Below are positions 27,684-36,605 of a stretch of 64,000 bases of DNA, piece after piece. Source of the DNA: Ruminococcaceae bacterium UBA1730 (GTDB taxonomy: Bacteria > Bacillota > Clostridia > Oscillospirales > Acutalibacteraceae); the NCBI GenBank assembly GCA_002315935.1, contig DCII01000002.1:79257-143256 (forward strand), read 5' to 3'. A program made the position numbers and the translations under genes. Position 1 is the stretch's first letter, and each line of letters opens with the position of its first letter. The notes below the pieces were generated by a model. That model saw nothing but the letters and a program-made list of their open reading frames with translations, ran no database searches and was not told the origin of the DNA.

Positions 27684-28532
27684 CTAATTGCGTTGAGCAA
27701 GTTTTTTATAAAGTTTATCAATGAAATTATCCGGCTTTATTCTGATGAAATCCGCAGTAAAATCCGCCGCCGATATTTCAATTCTGCTTGAGCTGTCAAC
27801 AGATTTCAGCTTCTGACCGTCGGTTGAGCATCCGAGAATCTGACCTTCACCTGCAAAAACGGTTATCAATGCATCAGCTCTGAAAATAAGCGACCTGCTG
27901 ACGAGCGAATGCGGACAGACCGGAGTCACAAGAATGCTTTCAAGCTCCGGGTCAACAACAGGTCCCCCTGCCGAAAGAGAATAAGCGGTTGAGCCTGTCG
28001 GCGTTGCAACAACTATTCCGTCACAGATATAATCCTTCGCTTCGCCGGAATTGAACATAACATTAATTGCACTCATTCTCTGCTTTTCTTCGTTGGTAAT
28101 GTAGCAATCATTGACACAGTAATCAGACCATATAACTTCGTTATCCTTGATGATGTCGGCTTTCAGCACCAGTCTTCTGTCTATCGAATAATCGCCGTCA
28201 ATGATGCGTGAAAGCAAATCAAGCTCATCGCTTTCAATTCCTGCCATAAAAGCAAGTCTTCCGGCGTTTATTCCGAGAATCGGTTTATGGTTTATCGCCG
28301 CAATTTTTGCACCGTGAATAATCGAACCGTCTCCGCCGACTGCAATAACCGCATCGCAGTTTTTCACCTCTGCATCAATATCACAGAACTCAGCAGCCGT
28401 GCATGAAAAATTATTTCTGAATTCATAAGAAAAACAATATTCAGCATTCAATTCATCAAGTCTTTTGCAAACATCAACGGTTATCTTCTCCGCATCAAAA
28501 CGGGTCAGATTCGGCATCAAAGCAATTTTCAA
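27684..28532 (-). CDS. nadK: NAD kinase
   Basis: A 282-residue ATP-NAD kinase producing NADP. The catalytic GGDGSIIHGAK is at about 66-76, the NAD-binding NAGRLAFMA follows and the glycine-rich TGSTAYSLSAGG is present. The start is TTG at 28532 after GGGGAAGTGA. It lies between tlyA and argR in a conserved clostridial order. Confidence 0.94.
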   Translation of the reverse strand: MKIALMPNLTRFDAEKITVDVCKRLDELNAEYCFSYEFRNNFSCTAAEFCDIDAEVKNCDAVIAVGGDGSIIHGAKIAAINHKPILGINAGRLAFMAGIESDELDLLSRIIDGDYSIDRRLVLKADIIKDNEVIWSDYCVNDCYITNEEKQRMSAINVMFNSGEAKDYICDGIVVATPTGSTAYSLSAGGPVVDPELESILVTPVCPHSLVSRSLIFRADALITVFAGEGQILGCSTDGQKLKSVDSSSRIEISAADFTADFIRIKPDNFIDKLYKKLAQRN

Positions 28533-28550
28533 ATTATCACTTCCCCGGAA

Positions 28551-29360
28551 TTATTTATCAAGTTCTCCGTGAGAACGAAGAGCAAGCTCCGTTGCGGAGC
28601 CTTCCCAGAGCATTTCTCCCTCTTCGGTCTTTTCAATGAACATAAGATATTCAATGTTGCCCTCCGGACCCTTTATCGGAGAAAAATCAACATCAATAAC
28701 TTTAAATCCGTTTTCGGCGGCAAAGCCCGTTATTTCTGCTATTACATCGGCATGAACATTTTTATCTCTTACAACGCCTTTTTTGCCGATATTCTCTTTG
28801 CCGGCTTCAAACTGCGGCTTGATAAGGCATACCGACCTGCCGCCGTCACGAAGCAGACTGTGCATAACCGGAAGAATGATTTTCAGCGAAATAAACGAAA
28901 CATCAACCGATGCGAAATCAATTTCCTCGGGAATCTGCTCATGGGTGCAATATCTGAAATTGGTTCTTTCAAGGTTGACCACTCTTTCATCGGTGCGGAG
29001 CTTCCATGCAAGCTGACCGTAACCGACATCAATTGCATAGACCTTTTTTGCACCGTTGGTGAGCATACAGTCGGTGAAGCCGCCTGTTGAAGCTCCAATA
29101 TCCATGCAAACGCAATCCTTCAAATCAAGATTGAAGCTTGCAACCGCTTTATGAAGCTTAAGGCCGCCTCTGCTGACATATGGATTAACAGCTCCCTTAA
29201 CCTCAATCAAATCCGTTTCCTTGACGGTTGTGCCGCCCTTGAGAGCCTTCTGACCGTTAAGGTAGACACTCCCTGCCATAACCATAGCCTTTGCCTTTTC
29301 TCTTGTTTCGGCAAGACCTCTTTCGAAAACGGCAACATCCAGTCTCATTTTTTCGCTCAT
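28551..29360 (-). CDS. tlyA: TlyA-family rRNA 2'-O-methyltransferase
   Basis: A 269-residue protein with an N-terminal S4 RNA-binding domain (about 1-65) and an FtsJ-like Rossmann methyltransferase, motif I CMDIGASTGGFTDCML. The family methylates 16S and 23S rRNA riboses and was first named as a hemolysin. The ATG overlaps the dxs stop by 4 bases and follows GAGGAGG. Confidence 0.92.
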   Translation of the reverse strand: MSEKMRLDVAVFERGLAETREKAKAMVMAGSVYLNGQKALKGGTTVKETDLIEVKGAVNPYVSRGGLKLHKAVASFNLDLKDCVCMDIGASTGGFTDCMLTNGAKKVYAIDVGYGQLAWKLRTDERVVNLERTNFRYCTHEQIPEEIDFASVDVSFISLKIILPVMHSLLRDGGRSVCLIKPQFEAGKENIGKKGVVRDKNVHADVIAEITGFAAENGFKVIDVDFSPIKGPEGNIEYLMFIEKTEEGEMLWEGSATELALRSHGELDK

Positions 29361-31204
29361 ATTGCCGCCTCCTCAATCATTTTTACTATACTGTCCGCAT
29401 CAAGTCCGTAGCGTTTCATCAGGCTGTCGGCAGATGCATGAGTAACAAATTCATCATTGACCGCAGTTACATGATAACTGCAATTATAATTCTTTTCAAG
29501 AAGCATTGAACCGAGCTTTTCGCCGATTCCTCCGCTTTTCATGCCCTCTTCAAAAAAGAAAATATTTCTGCATCCCGAAAGCATTTCAAAAACCTTTTCG
29601 GGAATCGGTTTTATTCTGTGAAGCTTGACAATTCTTGTTTTTATTCCCTTTGCGGAAAGTGTTTTATACGCTTCAACAACATTGAAAAACTCTCTGCCGT
29701 ATGTAACAAGAGCTGTTTCGCCGTTTCCGAATTGCTCAACATCCTCGCACTTGGTTTCTTCATAGCCTGCACTTGCTCTCGGGTATCTGATAACAACAAG
29801 ATTATCGTCTCTGTAAAAAGCGTTATACATAGCCTTTCTCAGTTCCTCATATGTTGCAGGAGAATAAACCGTTGTATTAGGAAGGCTCGAAAGAAGAGCA
29901 ACATCAAATAATCCCTGATGTGTTTCGCCGTCAACGCCGACAAAGCCTGCTCTGTCAACTGCGATAACCGACTTTATTCTCTGCAACGCTCCGTCATGAA
30001 TCAACTGGTCAACGCACCTTTGCATGAAGGTTGAATAGACCGCAAAAACCGGAATCATTCCACCTGCGGAAAGTCCGCTTGCAAAGGTTACTGCGTGTTC
30101 TTCGGCAATTCCCACATCAAAAAATCTTGACGGATATTCAGCGGAAAACTTCTCAAGACCCGTTCCGAGAGCCATTGCAGCTGTTATTGCACAAATCCTT
30201 TTATCCTTTGAAGCAAATTCACAGAGAGCTTTTCCGAATTCGGAAGAAAAGCTTCCTGACGAGCTTTTCGGTTCGCCCGTGTTAATATCAAATTTTGAAA
30301 TACCGTGAAACTTTTCGGGAGAATTCTCCGCAAAATCATAGCCTCTGCCCTTGACGGTATTGACATGGAGCAGAACGGGACCGTTGACAAGCTTCGCCGT
30401 GTCCATCGCTTCGCAAAGCCTGTTAATATCATGACCGTCAATGGGACCGATATATTTGAATCCGAGGTCTTCGAAAAACGAGCTTGAATAGATTATGTTT
30501 TTGATAGCCGTTTTCAGCCTGAAAAGATGGTTTGAAAGCGACCTTCCGACTATCGGAATTCTGCGGAGAGCCTTTTCCGTTCCGGTTTTGAAGCGATAGT
30601 ATTCGGGCTTCGCTCTGACAGATGCAAGGTATCTTGCCATCGCTCCGACATTTTCGGAAATTGACATTTCATTATCATTGAGAATAACAATAATTCTGTT
30701 ATCCGTTGAGCCTGCATGGTCAAGAGCTTCATATACCATGCCGTTTCCGAAAGCACCGTCTCCGATAACCGCAACAGCATAATTTTTACTGCCCTTCAAA
30801 GCATTTGCGGCGGCAACTCCTGCCGCTCTTGAAACGGATGTTCCTGCATGACCCTCATAGAAGCTGTCATGCTCACTCTCGTCAGGGCGGACAAATCCCG
30901 AAATTCCGTTTTCAGTCCGAAGGGTTGAAAAATCTTTATTTCTGCCCGTGAGAAGCTTATGTGTATATGCCTGATGACCGACATCCCATATTATCTTATC
31001 CTGCGGTGAATCAAACGATTTATGAAGAGCAACAGTCAGCTCAACCGTTCCGAGATTTGAAGCAAGATGACCGCCTGTCTCGGAAACCGTATCAATGAGC
31101 TTCTGTCTGATTTCCGTGCAGAGAAGCTCAAGCTGAGAATCGCTCAACTGCTTGACTGCCCACGGACTTTCTATATGGCAAAGTATTTCTTCGGTTTTTT
31201 CCAT
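29357..31204 (-). CDS. dxs: 1-deoxy-D-xylulose-5-phosphate synthase
   Basis: A 615-residue thiamine-diphosphate enzyme that condenses pyruvate and glyceraldehyde-3-phosphate, the first MEP step. The TPP motif runs GDGAFGNGMVYEAL through ILNDNEMSI, the catalytic transketolase-like domain shows GIAEEHAVTFASGL, and DRAGFVGVDGETHQG is the family block. It is the partner of ispA here and of ispH in region 1 of this window. It is slightly shorter than most Dxs proteins. Confidence 0.95.
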   Translation of the reverse strand: MEKTEEILCHIESPWAVKQLSDSQLELLCTEIRQKLIDTVSETGGHLASNLGTVELTVALHKSFDSPQDKIIWDVGHQAYTHKLLTGRNKDFSTLRTENGISGFVRPDESEHDSFYEGHAGTSVSRAAGVAAANALKGSKNYAVAVIGDGAFGNGMVYEALDHAGSTDNRIIVILNDNEMSISENVGAMARYLASVRAKPEYYRFKTGTEKALRRIPIVGRSLSNHLFRLKTAIKNIIYSSSFFEDLGFKYIGPIDGHDINRLCEAMDTAKLVNGPVLLHVNTVKGRGYDFAENSPEKFHGISKFDINTGEPKSSSGSFSSEFGKALCEFASKDKRICAITAAMALGTGLEKFSAEYPSRFFDVGIAEEHAVTFASGLSAGGMIPVFAVYSTFMQRCVDQLIHDGALQRIKSVIAVDRAGFVGVDGETHQGLFDVALLSSLPNTTVYSPATYEELRKAMYNAFYRDDNLVVIRYPRASAGYEETKCEDVEQFGNGETALVTYGREFFNVVEAYKTLSAKGIKTRIVKLHRIKPIPEKVFEMLSGCRNIFFFEEGMKSGGIGEKLGSMLLEKNYNCSYHVTAVNDEFVTHASADSLMKRYGLDADSIVKMIEEAAI

Positions 31205-31207
31205 TCC

Positions 31208-32107
31208 TTAATTTCTCCTGGTTGAAAGCTTGTCCGCAAGCTCCTTTAAAAATTCCGCTTCATCGCCGAAAATGTCAAGATTTCTCTTTGCATTTTCTGT
31301 AAGCTCCAAAGCATATTCCGATGATTTTTCAAGACCGAGAAGCGAAACATAGGTTGATTTTCCTTTTTCGCCGTCGCTTCCGATTGGCTTGCCGAGAACG
31401 GCTTCATCGCCCGTTACATCAAGAATATCATCAACAATCTGAAAAGCAAGTCCGATTCCTGCACAATATTTTTCAGCCGCTTCAATCTGATTTTGGGTTG
31501 CTCCTGCACAGATACAGCCCAGAAGAGCGGCAATTCTTATAAGCTCGCCCGTTTTGCATTTATCGGTTGCCTTTATTTCATCAAGAGTAGCTTTTCTGCC
31601 CTCGTTTTTGAGGTCCATAACCTGACCTGCTATCATTCCCGAACAGCCTGCGGCTTTTGCAAGCTCTGCCCCTGCTCTGACAAGCTTTGCAGGTTCATCA
31701 TCGGCTGAAAGAAGAACCTCAAAGGCAAGCGACAGAAGTCCGTCTCCGGCAAGAAGTGCATTCGCTTCTCCGAAAACCTTATGGCTTGACGGCTTTCCTC
31801 TTCGCATATCGTCATTATCCATGCAGGGAAGGTCATCGTGAATGAGGGAATAGGTGTGAATCATTTCAACGGCAAGTGCGTAAGGAATTGCTTTTTCAAC
31901 ATCACCGCCGCAAATTCGGCAGAATTCAAGCGTCAGAACAGGTCTGATTCTTTTTCCTCCGTTTTCGAGAGAATAACGCATAGCTTCAAGCATCACTTCA
32001 AGTCCCGATGATTCTCTGCCGCAGAATGCCGATTTCTCAAGATATGATTTGGCGGCATCGTTTATCTTCTTGATATATTCGCCGCCCCGTTCATCAAATA
32101 TGCTCAT
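31208..32107 (-). CDS. ispA: farnesyl/geranyl diphosphate synthase
   Basis: A 299-residue polyprenyl synthase elongating isoprenoid diphosphates. The first Asp-rich motif DDLPCMDNDD and the second DDILDVTGD bind Mg and substrate; the substrate-binding GGKRIRP is near residue 50. It lies between xseB (1-base overlap) and dxs (3-base gap), the usual clostridial arrangement. Confidence 0.95.
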   Translation of the reverse strand: MSIFDERGGEYIKKINDAAKSYLEKSAFCGRESSGLEVMLEAMRYSLENGGKRIRPVLTLEFCRICGGDVEKAIPYALAVEMIHTYSLIHDDLPCMDNDDMRRGKPSSHKVFGEANALLAGDGLLSLAFEVLLSADDEPAKLVRAGAELAKAAGCSGMIAGQVMDLKNEGRKATLDEIKATDKCKTGELIRIAALLGCICAGATQNQIEAAEKYCAGIGLAFQIVDDILDVTGDEAVLGKPIGSDGEKGKSTYVSLLGLEKSSEYALELTENAKRNLDIFGDEAEFLKELADKLSTRRN

Positions 32108-32304
32108 TATTCTCCGTCCTTTTCGCTGTTCAGCTCTGAAATTCTTATCCGGGCTTTTTCAAGTGCCTTTGCACACCTTGAAGCAAGAGATGTTCCTTCT
32201 TCATAAAGCTTAATCATCTCGTCAAGCGAAAGATTTCCGTTTTCAAGCCTCTCAACTATCTCATCAAGGCGACCTGCCGCCTTTTCAAAAGTCATTTTTT
32301 CCAT
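32107..32304 (-). CDS. xseB: exodeoxyribonuclease VII small subunit
   Basis: A 65-residue helical protein with the XseB pattern FEKAAGRLDEIVERLENGNLSLDEMIKLYEEG. It combines with XseA to degrade single-stranded DNA. It lies 1 base after xseA. Confidence 0.93.
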   Translation of the reverse strand: MEKMTFEKAAGRLDEIVERLENGNLSLDEMIKLYEEGTSLASRCAKALEKARIRISELNSEKDGE

Positions 32305-32305
32305 A

Positions 32306-33511
32306 TTATTCGCCTTTCACTCCGATAACTCTGCATTCCGCCGAACCTTTTCCGAGCCTGATGTTAATCATATCATCCGGCTTGAGTTCAGAGGATTCCT
32401 TTATGATTTTTCCGTCTTTTGAAGCAACCGAATAACCGCTTGCAAGAATTCTGACCGGGCTCATTGCATCAAGCTTTGCACATTTCTGCATGAGAGCGGA
32501 TTTTTTTGCTTCAAGAATTCTTTCAGCCGCCGAATTCATCGCCATTGATGCCTTATCAAAACGGACAGAAAGATTGTCAATATAACTTTTCGGGCTTAAC
32601 CTTTTGAGCTTATTTTCAGCAAGCTCAAGATGCGAAAATGCGGCTTCAATTCTGCCGTTGACTGCCGAATTCATTCTGTATTCTGCACCGTAAACATTTT
32701 CAAGAAGTATTCTTATGTCGGGAACGGCAAGCTCTGCCGCCGCCGAAGGAGTCGGTGCACGAAGGTCTGCAACGAAATCGCAGATTGTGAAATCCGTTTC
32801 ATGACCGACTGCCGAAATAACGGGAATTCTGCTTACCGCCACCGCTCTTGCAACAATTTCTTCGTTGAAAGCCCATAAATCTTCAACAGAACCTCCGCCC
32901 CTGCCGACAATAAGCACATCGGCGGCATTCCTCCTGTTGAATAACTCAATTGCATTTTTTATCTGCTCAGCGGCATATTCTCCCTGAACCGCAACCGGAC
33001 AGACAACTATTTCCGTCAACGGATAGCGGCGTGAAATGACATTAATAATATCCCTTACCGCCGCACCTGTTTTTGATGTTACAACCCCAACCTTCTGCGG
33101 AAACCTCGGAATGGGCTTCTTTCTGCTTTCATCAAAAAGCCCCTCTGCACAGAGCTTCTTTTTCAGCTGCTCAAACGCAATTGCAAGAGCACCTGCACCG
33201 TCGGGTTGCATATCTTCTATATAAAGCTGATATTGACCGTCTCTTTCAAAAACATCAATCCTGCCTCTGACAATTACACTCATTGAATCCTCCGGCATGA
33301 ATTTGAGCCTTGCATTTGCACCTTTGAACATGACCGCCTTTATCTGCGAAAACTCATCCTTGATGGTCATATAGAAATGACCCGTGCCGTAGTGATTTTT
33401 GAAATTCGAAATCTCGCCTCGAACATAAACCGATTGAAGATTTGAATCCTGATTGACGATAGATTTGATATAACGGTTGAGCTGACTTACCGAAAGAACA
33501 AGCTTTTCCAT
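32306..33511 (-). CDS. xseA: exodeoxyribonuclease VII large subunit
   Basis: A 401-residue nuclease subunit. An N-terminal OB-fold (about 1-100, VRGEISNFKNHYGTGHFYMTIKD) precedes the catalytic core with GVVTSKTGAAVRDI, VGRGGGSVEDLWAFN and AVGHETDFTICDFVADLRAPTPS-type motifs. It degrades single-stranded DNA in both directions. Confidence 0.95.
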   Translation of the reverse strand: MEKLVLSVSQLNRYIKSIVNQDSNLQSVYVRGEISNFKNHYGTGHFYMTIKDEFSQIKAVMFKGANARLKFMPEDSMSVIVRGRIDVFERDGQYQLYIEDMQPDGAGALAIAFEQLKKKLCAEGLFDESRKKPIPRFPQKVGVVTSKTGAAVRDIINVISRRYPLTEIVVCPVAVQGEYAAEQIKNAIELFNRRNAADVLIVGRGGGSVEDLWAFNEEIVARAVAVSRIPVISAVGHETDFTICDFVADLRAPTPSAAAELAVPDIRILLENVYGAEYRMNSAVNGRIEAAFSHLELAENKLKRLSPKSYIDNLSVRFDKASMAMNSAAERILEAKKSALMQKCAKLDAMSPVRILASGYSVASKDGKIIKESSELKPDDMINIRLGKGSAECRVIGVKGE

Positions 33512-33512
33512 T

Positions 33513-34445
33513 TCATTCAGCTCCTCTCACCGAAGCCAGCACTGCCGTACCGACTGCATTATCGCACGAATACTCGGGCTTGGCAAATTTTGCGTCAAAC
33601 TTTGATGCAAGTCTTTCCCTGATTATGGAATTGCACATAACTCCGCCTGCATAAACAAGCGGAAGATTTCCGAATCCTTCGATTGCGGATTCCGTCATTT
33701 TCTCAAGAGTCTTGCCGATAAAATCAAGGCAGTATCTTGCAACATCTTCATTCCTTTCGCCCTGCTCAAGCATCTTTTTGCATTGATTTTCAACACCCGA
33801 AAGACTGCAATTTCCTCCCGAAACACAAATTTTCGGATTGAAAATTTTTTCGCTCGCAAGAGCAAGCTTTTCAATCGCAGGTCCGCAGGGAAATTCAAGC
33901 TTCATCATCACACCTGCTCTGTCAACAGCCTGTCCGCAGTTGAGGTCTTTGGTTTCGCCGATTATCTCTGCTTTGAAAATTCTTTCTCTGTCCGGAGAAA
34001 CGAGAAGCATTTCCGTTGTGCCGCCCGAAACATGAAAAGCGATGAATTTTTCGTTTTTCATTTCAAGCAAATCCACAGAGCAGAGAGCCGCCATAATGTG
34101 ACCCGACTGATGTGAAAAGCAGTAAAGAGGTTTTTTAGTCACTGCCGAAATGCTCTTAGCCGTGTTAAGTCCCACAAGGAAGCAGGGCATATATGAGCCT
34201 TCCGCATCCCTCGGTTTTTCGGAAACACCGATTGCATCTATCTCTTTATCGAATCCGTCAAAAAGCTCGTCCATGAGCGAACCGATACGGTTGGTATGAT
34301 GAAACACCGCATCACTCTGACGAAGACCCTTTTCGCCGTGTTTTACGGGAAGAAGCATTCTACGCTGACGGATTTCTCCGCTTTCGGAATCATAGAGTGC
34401 AACCGAGGTTGTGTAGTTGCTCGTATCTATTCCGAGAGTAATCAT
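33513..34445 (-). CDS. Kae1/TsaD-like domain protein (paralogue)
   Basis: A 310-residue ASKHA-fold protein of the TsaD/Kae1 group. The N-terminal phosphate loop GIDTSNYTTSVAL and the metal-binding HxxxH (His112, His116 in SHQSGHIMAAL) are kept, as is the late YAGGVMCNSIIR. It is shorter than canonical TsaD (about 340 residues), and its place between nusB and xseA is typical of a clostridial paralogue rather than the tRNA t6A enzyme. Function not established. Confidence 0.75.
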   Translation of the reverse strand: MITLGIDTSNYTTSVALYDSESGEIRQRRMLLPVKHGEKGLRQSDAVFHHTNRIGSLMDELFDGFDKEIDAIGVSEKPRDAEGSYMPCFLVGLNTAKSISAVTKKPLYCFSHQSGHIMAALCSVDLLEMKNEKFIAFHVSGGTTEMLLVSPDRERIFKAEIIGETKDLNCGQAVDRAGVMMKLEFPCGPAIEKLALASEKIFNPKICVSGGNCSLSGVENQCKKMLEQGERNEDVARYCLDFIGKTLEKMTESAIEGFGNLPLVYAGGVMCNSIIRERLASKFDAKFAKPEYSCDNAVGTAVLASVRGAE

Positions 34446-34846
34446 TTTTTGATTTCCTCTTTGACGAACGAGCTTAATATTCCATTCACAAAGGAATAAT
34501 CATCCTTCTCCGCATAGACCTTGCAAAGCTCAACAGCTTCGTTGATAACTACTCCGACGGGAGTATCAATATCGGAAAGAATTTCTCCGATTGCAATTCT
34601 CATAACTGCAAGGGCAACCTTTGAAATTCTGTTGATTTTCCAGCTGACCGAATATTTCTCGATAATCGCATCAATTTTTTCACTGTTTTCAAAAGTGAAA
34701 TAGGCAAGATTTTTTGTGAATTTTGAAGCCGAAATACATTCTGTTTCAACAGCCATATCATAGATTTCCGAAAGCTCAACCTCCTGATTGAAGGATTTTT
34801 CGAAAATAAGGATGAATGCCTGTTCTCTTGCTTTACTTGTTGTCAT
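34442..34846 (-). CDS. nusB: transcription antitermination factor NusB
   Basis: A 134-residue all-helical protein that binds boxA RNA with NusE during rRNA transcription. Recognisable segments are AREQAFILIFEKSF and VVINEAVELCKVYAEKDDYSFVNGIL. The ATG at 34846 (MTTSKAREQA) is preceded by GGAGG; the frame is open 20 codons further up without such a site. It is the first gene of the long operon down to recN. Confidence 0.93.
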   Translation of the reverse strand: MTTSKAREQAFILIFEKSFNQEVELSEIYDMAVETECISASKFTKNLAYFTFENSEKIDAIIEKYSVSWKINRISKVALAVMRIAIGEILSDIDTPVGVVINEAVELCKVYAEKDDYSFVNGILSSFVKEEIKK

Positions 34847-34921
34847 TTTAACTTCCTCCGATATGCGCTGAACCGCCAATTCGGGAACGGCAGAATAATC
34901 TGCCATTCCGCTTTGACGGTT

Positions 34922-34950
34922 ATTATATCATTAAATTATAAAATACACAA
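34922..34950 (-). promoter_or_regulatory. sigma-A promoter of the nusB-recN operon
   Basis: On the minus strand TTGTGT (34945-34950) and TATAAT (34922-34927) are 17 bases apart, about 75 bases before the nusB start. Confidence 0.65.
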
Positions 34951-34966
34951 GGTATTTTGCATATTT

Positions 34967-35527
34967 TTAATATTTTGACTCGGAAATAGTGATTTTATCC
35001 GCATCAACCGCCCCGAAACGCACGGCAATTTCTTTTATCTGCACCGCCGCCGCACTGTCAAGAGCACCTTTTTCAACGATTATTTCCGTTTTATCATCAT
35101 TGATAATAGCTATGCATTTACAGCCGATTTTGGCATTGATAAGGTTTTCCATATCGGACTCATTGGCAATTGCATCTGCAAGCTCTTCAAGCTTCTGAGA
35201 CGCATTTTCAACAGAATCCGGCGAAGAAGCCGAATCCTTGATAATATCATTGAGCACCTCTGCCGCTTCATCGTGAGCTTCTCTGCGTTTCCTTTTTGCC
35301 TGCGAAAAGAATTCATCCTCGGTCAGAGTGGTGTCCTCAACCGTCACATCGGTTGAAAGAACATACTGTGCATCGCCGAGGTTGACATTTTCATCAGCCG
35401 CCTGCTGTGTGTCCGTTCCCGATGGTACTTTGTCAGGCTTTGTATAATACCAGTTAATGAAAACTGCCGCTCCGAGGGCAAGAACCAAAGCCGAAAGTAA
35501 AATCTGTCTTTTTCTGATAATCATCAT
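34967..35527 (-). CDS. spoIIIAH: stage III sporulation protein AH
   Basis: A 186-residue protein with a single N-terminal membrane helix (ILLSALVLALGAAVFINWYYT), a linker rich in Asp/Thr and a C-terminal YscJ/FliF-like domain (about 90-186). In the forespore-engulfing cell, SpoIIIAH forms a ring in the mother-cell membrane and binds SpoIIQ. It is the last gene of the spoIIIA operon, as usual. Confidence 0.9.
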   Translation of the reverse strand: MMIIRKRQILLSALVLALGAAVFINWYYTKPDKVPSGTDTQQAADENVNLGDAQYVLSTDVTVEDTTLTEDEFFSQAKRKRREAHDEAAEVLNDIIKDSASSPDSVENASQKLEELADAIANESDMENLINAKIGCKCIAIINDDKTEIIVEKGALDSAAAVQIKEIAVRFGAVDADKITISESKY

Positions 35528-35571
35528 TCATTCTCCCATATGTATATTTTTATGTATATGCAAAATTGCAT

Positions 35572-36138
35572 TCATCCCATTGGGGTAACGCTCACCCTTG
35601 CACTGCTTATGTCAAGAAGAGCTGTGACGGCATCAACAATCTGCGAAACAACAGCCTCGTTCCTCGCTCCGTCACACACAACGGCAACCCCTCTTATTTC
35701 CGGCTCTGCAACTCTGACAATAATCCCGTTTTCGCCCTTTCCGTCATCAACGATAACATATTCATCCTTGCGGTCAATGTTGCTTTTGCCGTCTGCATCA
35801 TGGCTTTCGCCGCTGTTGCTGTCACGAAGATAAATGTTTTCGCTTCCGCTTGCAATGGTCACCATGACCTTCACTCTGCCAACGCCGTTCATGGCTGAAA
35901 TTATTGAAGTCAGACGGTTTTCAAGACTTTCCGTGTAGTCTGAAAAATTCACATTTTCAGATGTTGTTTCAGCCGTGTCGGCACTCGCGGTTCTGCTGTC
36001 CGTAAGCTCACTTAAAACGAGTGCGGCTATGCCGAGAATAAGAATCAGAACTGCCGCCGTTCCTTTTTTGCCGAGCTTTGACTTCGCCGGAAAACCACTG
36101 AATATTCTTCTGATTTTATCAAAATATTCCTTTTTCAT
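35572..36138 (-). CDS. spoIIIAG: stage III sporulation protein AG
   Basis: A 188-residue single-pass protein. A membrane helix (GTAAVLILILGIAALVLSEL) is followed by a ring-building domain with ENRLTSIISAMNGVGRVKVMV-type sequence, DEYVIVDDGKGE and PEIRGVAVVCDGA. SpoIIIAG oligomerises into a large ring in the feeding-tube complex. It overlaps spoIIIAF by 4 bases. Confidence 0.92.
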   Translation of the reverse strand: MKKEYFDKIRRIFSGFPAKSKLGKKGTAAVLILILGIAALVLSELTDSRTASADTAETTSENVNFSDYTESLENRLTSIISAMNGVGRVKVMVTIASGSENIYLRDSNSGESHDADGKSNIDRKDEYVIVDDGKGENGIIVRVAEPEIRGVAVVCDGARNEAVVSQIVDAVTALLDISSARVSVTPMG

Positions 36139-36605
36139 TCCAAGCCCTCATTTTTTTCAACGGTAATTTCAACGCCTGCCATTACGCTGACGGTCTGCTC
36201 AAATTCTCTGATTTTCTGCGGATTTTTCTCGCTTGTAAGAACCGTAATTTTATGAATTATTATGCAGTTATTCTCTTCGGATATGTCTGCCGAAACGGAA
36301 ATGATTTCAATATTACTTTCATCCGCCTGCATTGAAATCATTTCCGATAATTCCTCTTTCACATATTCGGAAGCTGCCTTTACACCTTCTTCCGAAAGGG
36401 TCATAACACTTTGACCAAGCTCCGGCAAATCGGAAAGCTTTCCGAAAACATTCTTAATCGGCTCAAGCATACTCACGATTATAAAGATGCTGATTATTGA
36501 TTTCATAACCGTATTATTCTTTCTTCCCGGAATAAGAATCATTGCAAGCGAACCGAGAAGACCTGCCGAAAAAATGCAGATAACAGATGCCTTTACTGTT
36601 TCCAT
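36135..36605 (-). CDS. spoIIIAF: stage III sporulation protein AF
   Basis: A 156-residue protein with two N-terminal membrane helices (ICIFSAGLLGSLAMILIPG and IISIFIIVSMLEPI) and a soluble C-terminal domain, the SpoIIIAF layout. GGAGG precedes the ATG. It lies directly after spoIIIAE. Confidence 0.85.
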   Translation of the reverse strand: METVKASVICIFSAGLLGSLAMILIPGRKNNTVMKSIISIFIIVSMLEPIKNVFGKLSDLPELGQSVMTLSEEGVKAASEYVKEELSEMISMQADESNIEIISVSADISEENNCIIIHKITVLTSEKNPQKIREFEQTVSVMAGVEITVEKNEGLE

